From Salipiger mucosus DSM 16094 (GTDB taxonomy: Bacteria; Pseudomonadota; Alphaproteobacteria; Rhodobacterales; Rhodobacteraceae): DNA of 64,000 bases. Shown here piece by piece: positions 60,352 to 64,000 of the stretch (positions within the stretch are counted from its first letter, which is position 1; each line of letters opens with the position of its first letter). The notes under the pieces are model-generated. The model saw only the letters and a program-made list of their open reading frames with translations, did no database searches and was not told where the DNA came from. Where the stretch lies: NCBI RefSeq assembly GCF_000442255.1, contig NZ_KE557277.1, positions 274,836-338,835 on the forward strand, in the 5' to 3' direction. The position numbers and the translations under genes are program-made.

Positions 60352-61242
60352 ATGGACCTTCTTGCCCTTGCCGATTTCACCCTCGTGGCACGTCACGAAG
60401 GCTTCGGGCGCGCGGCCCGCGCCGCGGGGCGGCCCAAGGCCACGCTGTCGCGCCGGGTGGCCGAGCTTGAGGCGGCGCTGGACCTACGTCTGTTCGAACG
60501 GGGCGGGAGACTGCTGAAGCTGACCGAAGAAGGGCGTGCCCTCTACGCGCGGACCAGCCGCCTTCTTCTTGAGATGGAAGAGGCGACGGTGGCGGTGGCC
60601 TCGGGCGGCGAGAGGCCGCGCGGGACGTTGCGCATCAGCGCGCCGCTGCTGTTCTCGCAGACCGCCATGGGCCGGATCGCCGCCGATTTCGCGCTGGCCT
60701 ACCCGGAGGTGCGACTGGAGGTTACGACCGAAGACCGCGCCGTCGACATGATCGAGGAAGGCGTCGATCTGGTCATCCGGGTCAACCCCGCGCCGGATGA
60801 AAGTCTCGTCGGGCGGGCGTTCCTGCGGGATCGTCTGGTTGTCGTGGCTCCTCCGGATCTGGCCCGACCGGAGGCGGACACAACTGTGCCAGCGGTGGTC
60901 CGGTCGACCGCGGACCGCGCCCTTTGGCGGCTTAAGGGCCCCGACGGGACACGGTCGGTCGAGATCGAGCCGGTCCTTGGCCTGGCCTCGTTGATCATGG
61001 TGCGTGATGCGGTGCGCGCCGGTGTCGGAGCCGGGCGCCTGCCCATCTCCCTGGTCAGCCGCGACATCGCCGAGGGGAGGCTGGTAAAGTGGGGCGACGT
61101 GGACGCGCCCGACATCGCGCTCTGGGCGCTCTACCCGTCGCGCCGCCTTCTCAGTGCCCGGGTCTCGGCCTTTCTCGACATGCTCAAGCGGGCTTTCCCC
61201 GAGGGCAAGCCCGAGGAGCTCGCGGCTTACATCGACCGGTAA
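60352..61242 (+). CDS. LysR-family transcriptional regulator
   Basis: 296 residues. The N-terminal HTH is FGRAARAAGRPKATLSRRVAELEAALDLRLFERGGRLLKLTEEG. The ligand domain begins PRGTLRISAPLLFSQTAMGR, typical of the AaeR/DmlR-like subgroup. The divergent NmrA-like gene is the likely target. Confidence 0.92.
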   Translation: MDLLALADFTLVARHEGFGRAARAAGRPKATLSRRVAELEAALDLRLFERGGRLLKLTEEGRALYARTSRLLLEMEEATVAVASGGERPRGTLRISAPLLFSQTAMGRIAADFALAYPEVRLEVTTEDRAVDMIEEGVDLVIRVNPAPDESLVGRAFLRDRLVVVAPPDLARPEADTTVPAVVRSTADRALWRLKGPDGTRSVEIEPVLGLASLIMVRDAVRAGVGAGRLPISLVSRDIAEGRLVKWGDVDAPDIALWALYPSRRLLSARVSAFLDMLKRAFPEGKPEELAAYIDR

Positions 61243-61408
61243 CCTGCATCGGCAGCGATCCACGGCGCGCGCAGGACTTGCCTATCATCGGTGTCGGGCG
61301 TGAACTGCCTTGGCCGTTCAGGTTATTCCACGTCTAGTGCACGCGCCAGTATGCGCATGTCAGCAGTCTCGCGACGTTTCACGCTCGTTGCCAATGGAAG
61401 GCTTACAT

Positions 61409-61870
61409 TCAGAGCGGAAGCTGGGTCGTGTACTTGAGTTCATCCAGTAGTACGGAGCTCTGGATTTCGTGCACTCCGGGGAGCAAGACGATCTGATCGC
61501 GTAGAAGGGCGTGGAAATGATCCATGTCGCGCACCACAACGCGGACGTTGAAATCGTAATCGCCGAGCATGAGTTGAACGACCTGAACCTCTGGAATGCG
61601 CAACACGGCCTGCTGGAACTTCTCAAACGACTTGCGACCGTGCGACGTCAGTTTGATCCGCACCAGGACAATCGCGTTGAAGCCTAGCTTTTTCCGGTCG
61701 AGGATCACCGTCTTGCCAAGAATGATCCCTTGTTCGGTGAGCCGGGAAACGCGCCGCGAACACGGCGACTGAGAGAGCCCGATCCGGTCCGCGATGTCCG
61801 TGACCGAAAGCGCTCCATCCGCCTGCATGACGCGCAAGATGCGCCGGTCCACCTCGTCAATCTCGTGCAT
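61409..61870 (-). CDS. Lrp/AsnC-family transcriptional regulator
   Basis: 153 residues. AsnC-type HTH EIDEVDRRILRVMQADGALSVTDIADRIGLSQSPCSRRVSRL is followed by a RAM ligand-binding domain (VVQLMLGDYDFNVRVVVRDMDHFHALL). It is divergent from a DMT exporter gene about 195 bases away. AsnC/DMT pairs are commonly amino-acid export systems. Confidence 0.92.
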   Translation of the reverse strand: MHEIDEVDRRILRVMQADGALSVTDIADRIGLSQSPCSRRVSRLTEQGIILGKTVILDRKKLGFNAIVLVRIKLTSHGRKSFEKFQQAVLRIPEVQVVQLMLGDYDFNVRVVVRDMDHFHALLRDQIVLLPGVHEIQSSVLLDELKYTTQLPL

Positions 61871-62065
61871 GGTTCATTCCTCCTTTTTGCGTCGGGTAGC
61901 TGCATCATGCTGGTTCTCGTGAGATTTGTAGCAATAAAGCAAAAAGAATTCCCGAAATCTTGCATAGAATATCCTTCGGATCGTTTGGTCCACGCAGACA
62001 GCCGGCTGAAAGCCTGCGATGGGACGGCGTTTTCGCAGGGGCAGGCACTGCCGGGGAGGATGACA

Positions 62066-62950
62066 ATGAGTAATACGGCGTCCGGTGCGCAGGGGTTCTA
62101 CACGCAAGGCATCCTACTGATGTGTGTGGGGGTGGCCTGTCTGAGCGCTAATGACGCGATTGCGAAGACATTGACCGCCGGCTATTCGCCGCTGCAGATC
62201 CTGTTCCTGCGCAACGTGATCGCCCTGCCGATCACCATAGTCATCGCGCTGTTCATGGGCGGCCCGTCGGCACTGCGCTCGCACCGGCCCGTTGCGCACC
62301 TGCTGCGTGGTGCGCTTTGGGTCGGTGCCACGATGATGTTTTTCACCAGTTTCATCTACCTCGCGCTGGCCGAAGCCACCGCGTTGATTTTCGTCGCCCC
62401 CTTCTTCATCACCCTGATCTCGGCCGTTTTCCTGGCGGAGGAGGTCGGTTGGCGACGCTGGCTGGCCGTACTGGCGGGGTTTCTCGGGGTTCTCGTGATC
62501 ATCCGCCCGGGGGGAGCCGCGTTTCAACTGATCCATCTGCTCCCCGTCGCGACGGCACTCGTCTATGCCCTTTTGATGCTGAGCGCCCGTTGGGTCGATC
62601 CCCGCGAAAGCGTGTGGACCCTGCTCGTGTATCTGACCGGGGCGGGTGCGTTGCTGAGTGCGCTGATCGTGCCGTTCGTCTGGGTTCCCGTCAGATTGGG
62701 TGACCTGTGGCTGTTCGCCGGCATTGCCTTGTTCGGCACCGCCGGGATGACGATGATGACACAGGCTTTCCGCCTCGCCCCTGCGGTCGTGGTGGCGCCG
62801 CTGGATTACACCGCGCTCCTATGGGCCACGCTCTTCGGCTGGCTCATCTGGCGCGAGAGCCCGGACGCGATGACATTTCTCGGCGCGGCGATCATTATTG
62901 CGAGCGGTGTCTTCACCATCCTGCGTGAACAGAGGCAAGCCGGTTCATAG
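62066..62950 (+). CDS. DMT superfamily (EamA) transporter
   Basis: 294 residues from the ATG at 62066, which has GGGGAGGA seven bases upstream; the ATG at 62060 is too close to it. Ten hydrophobic segments form two EamA repeats (QGILLMCVGVACLSANDAIAK, LFLRNVIALPITIVIALFMGG; later VVVAPLDYTALLWATLFGWLIW). Metabolite or amino-acid export is probable, controlled by the divergent AsnC regulator. Confidence 0.92.
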   Translation: MSNTASGAQGFYTQGILLMCVGVACLSANDAIAKTLTAGYSPLQILFLRNVIALPITIVIALFMGGPSALRSHRPVAHLLRGALWVGATMMFFTSFIYLALAEATALIFVAPFFITLISAVFLAEEVGWRRWLAVLAGFLGVLVIIRPGGAAFQLIHLLPVATALVYALLMLSARWVDPRESVWTLLVYLTGAGALLSALIVPFVWVPVRLGDLWLFAGIALFGTAGMTMMTQAFRLAPAVVVAPLDYTALLWATLFGWLIWRESPDAMTFLGAAIIIASGVFTILREQRQAGS

Positions 62951-62982
62951 AATGCTGAGATGAAGGAAAATGGAGTGCGGAC

Positions 62983-63576
62983 GTGGTCTCATCTACCGAA
63001 ACCGCAAAAGCGATAGAGATCCAGCCCGCAATCTGGGCTGATTTCGAAGCCCTCATGGGTGAGAAAGGGGGCTGCGGCGGCTGCTGGTGCATGTTGTGGC
63101 GGCGTACAGCCAAGGAGATGGAGGCCGGAAAAGGCGAAGGAAACCGACAAGCGATGAAGGCACTGTTCGATCAGGGCGAGGCCCCCGGGCTTGTCGCCAA
63201 GGCGGGCACGGACGTCATTGGCTGGATCCAGATTGATCGCAGGGCCGCGTTTCCGCGTCTCGCCTCGTCGCGGGTACTCAAGCCAGTGGATGAATTGGAT
63301 GTCTGGTCGGTTTCCTGTTTTTTTATCGACAAACGGTTCAGGCGCACGGGCCTCTCGCTCAAACTTCTGAACGCGGCCGTGGACTGGGCGCACAGCCGCG
63401 GCGCAGCCATTGTCGAAGGCTACCCAATCGACACGCCGCGCCAGAAATTTCCGTCGGTCTATGCCTGGACGGGGTTCTTGGGAACGTTCAGACAGGCAGG
63501 GTTTGCCGAGGTCGCCCGGCGATCCGACACGCGGCCGATCATGAGAAAGGCGCTTGGCGATGACCGGGAGGATTGA
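62983..63576 (+). CDS. GNAT family N-acetyltransferase
   Basis: 197 residues with a GTG start (MVSSTETAKAIEIQPAIWAD). GGCGGCWCMLWRRTAKEME near the N-terminus is a motif of one GNAT subfamily. WSVSCFFIDKRFRRTGLSLKLL holds the acetyl-CoA loop in the form R-x-x-G-L/x, and FLGTFRQAGFAEVARR is the C-terminal fold. The acceptor is unknown. It ends one base before the next gene. Confidence 0.88.
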   Translation: MVSSTETAKAIEIQPAIWADFEALMGEKGGCGGCWCMLWRRTAKEMEAGKGEGNRQAMKALFDQGEAPGLVAKAGTDVIGWIQIDRRAAFPRLASSRVLKPVDELDVWSVSCFFIDKRFRRTGLSLKLLNAAVDWAHSRGAAIVEGYPIDTPRQKFPSVYAWTGFLGTFRQAGFAEVARRSDTRPIMRKALGDDRED

Positions 63577-63577
63577 A

Positions 63578-63961
63578 ATGCTGACGGGCAGATGTGAATG
63601 CGGTGCGGTGGCCTTCGAGGTGAAACACGTTCGGGATACTGTCACCGTCTGCCATTGCAGTCAGTGCCGCCGCACCAGTGGGCATCTTTGGGCCTCGACA
63701 CATGCTGCGTTCGACGACTTGACCTTCACGCAAGATTCAGGGCTTCGGTGGTATGTCTCGTCCGAGACGGCAAAACGCGGGTTCTGCGCCAAATGTGGTG
63801 CCAGCCTATTCTACCGCATGAACGGTGAACGCGGGATCGGGATCGCGGCGGGGTGCCTGGATGTCACCAATGGACTGCGCATCGGCAAGCACATCTATGT
63901 CGCCAGCAAGGGGGACTATTACCCTGTCCCTGCCGATGGGGACTCCTTCGAGGAAGGGTGA
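63578..63961 (+). CDS. GFA family protein (glutathione-dependent formaldehyde-activating enzyme-like, Mss4 fold)
   Basis: 127 residues from the ATG at 63578 with GGGAGG upstream. Zinc-binding cysteines are in LTGRCECGAV, VCHCSQCRRTSG and GFCAKCGASLFYR, the complete GFA pattern. Family members bind zinc and were named after Gfa, which speeds formaldehyde-glutathione adduct formation; most have unknown substrates. It follows the GNAT gene directly and is probably co-transcribed. Confidence 0.9.
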   Translation: MLTGRCECGAVAFEVKHVRDTVTVCHCSQCRRTSGHLWASTHAAFDDLTFTQDSGLRWYVSSETAKRGFCAKCGASLFYRMNGERGIGIAAGCLDVTNGLRIGKHIYVASKGDYYPVPADGDSFEEG

Positions 63962-64000
63962 CCCTTGCCAATTGCGACGCGCCGGCGTGTCGTGGCGCTG

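Overview
The window reads as accessory and flanking chromosomal (or megaplasmid) DNA of a high-GC alphaproteobacterium, most likely a Rhodobacterales/Rhodobacteraceae member. The basis is GC-rich coding with strong third-position bias, ATGA-coupled operons, family content (opine-oxidase-like FAD enzymes with a Dpp-type ABC transporter, AsnC/DMT pairs) and an alphaproteobacterial mobile-element housekeeping module (ArdC, DUF2958, RadC-like, giant ParB, strawberry-notch helicase, Toprim, DUF2493, DUF736). No rRNA, tRNA or CRISPR array was seen.

Layout. 1-6015: a tightly coupled catabolic operon, 5'-truncated by the window edge, of two FAD oxidoreductases and DppB/C/D/F-type transporter subunits. 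6623-7816: a predicted membrane protein. 7961-8050: the first ~29 codons of dusA, cut off abruptly. This is read as the left attachment site of a dusA-type genomic island; the rest of dusA is not in the window. 8253-8560: a decayed IS5 transposase. 8839-14856: a complete three-gene Shango-type defence operon (TerB protein, BREX-type ATPase, DEAD helicase). 14947-19300: an IS3 element, an IS5-family element and a DRT2-type antiviral reverse transcriptase whose 3' end is interrupted by that IS5 copy, with a structured upstream region that looks like the DRT2 template ncRNA. 19362-34566: a leftward gene series: CoiA/DUF6035-like putative nuclease, two unknown proteins, dGTPase + SMC-like ATPase + Mre11-like nuclease operon, an unknown protein, AbiEi/AbiEii toxin-antitoxin pair, PrtN-like activator, pRiA4b ORF-3 protein and an H-NS-like protein. 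34759-35930: second, inverted copy of the same IS5 element. 36103-51594: mobile-element maintenance module with recurring radC-motif-like 5' leaders, plus a Fic protein. 51796-63961: mostly divergent regulator/target pairs (AraC-SDR, LysR-SDR, MerR-MFS, NmrA-LysR, AsnC-DMT) with DUF736, SRPBCC, GNAT and GFA genes; whether this is still island is unclear because no right attachment site was found.

How it works together. The island combines several independent anti-phage layers (Shango, DRT2, AbiE, possibly the dGTPase/nuclease operon and the CoiA-like protein) with an anti-restriction/partition module that helps an element establish itself. The most notable observation is upstream of the reverse transcriptase. 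Two ACA trinucleotides lie exactly 99 nt apart, in phase, inside an open frame. Rolling-circle copying of that segment would therefore give an endless stop-free repeat of 33 codons, the logic of the recently described Neo proteins. The system may be damaged: the IS insertion replaces the last 22 residues of the enzyme by three.
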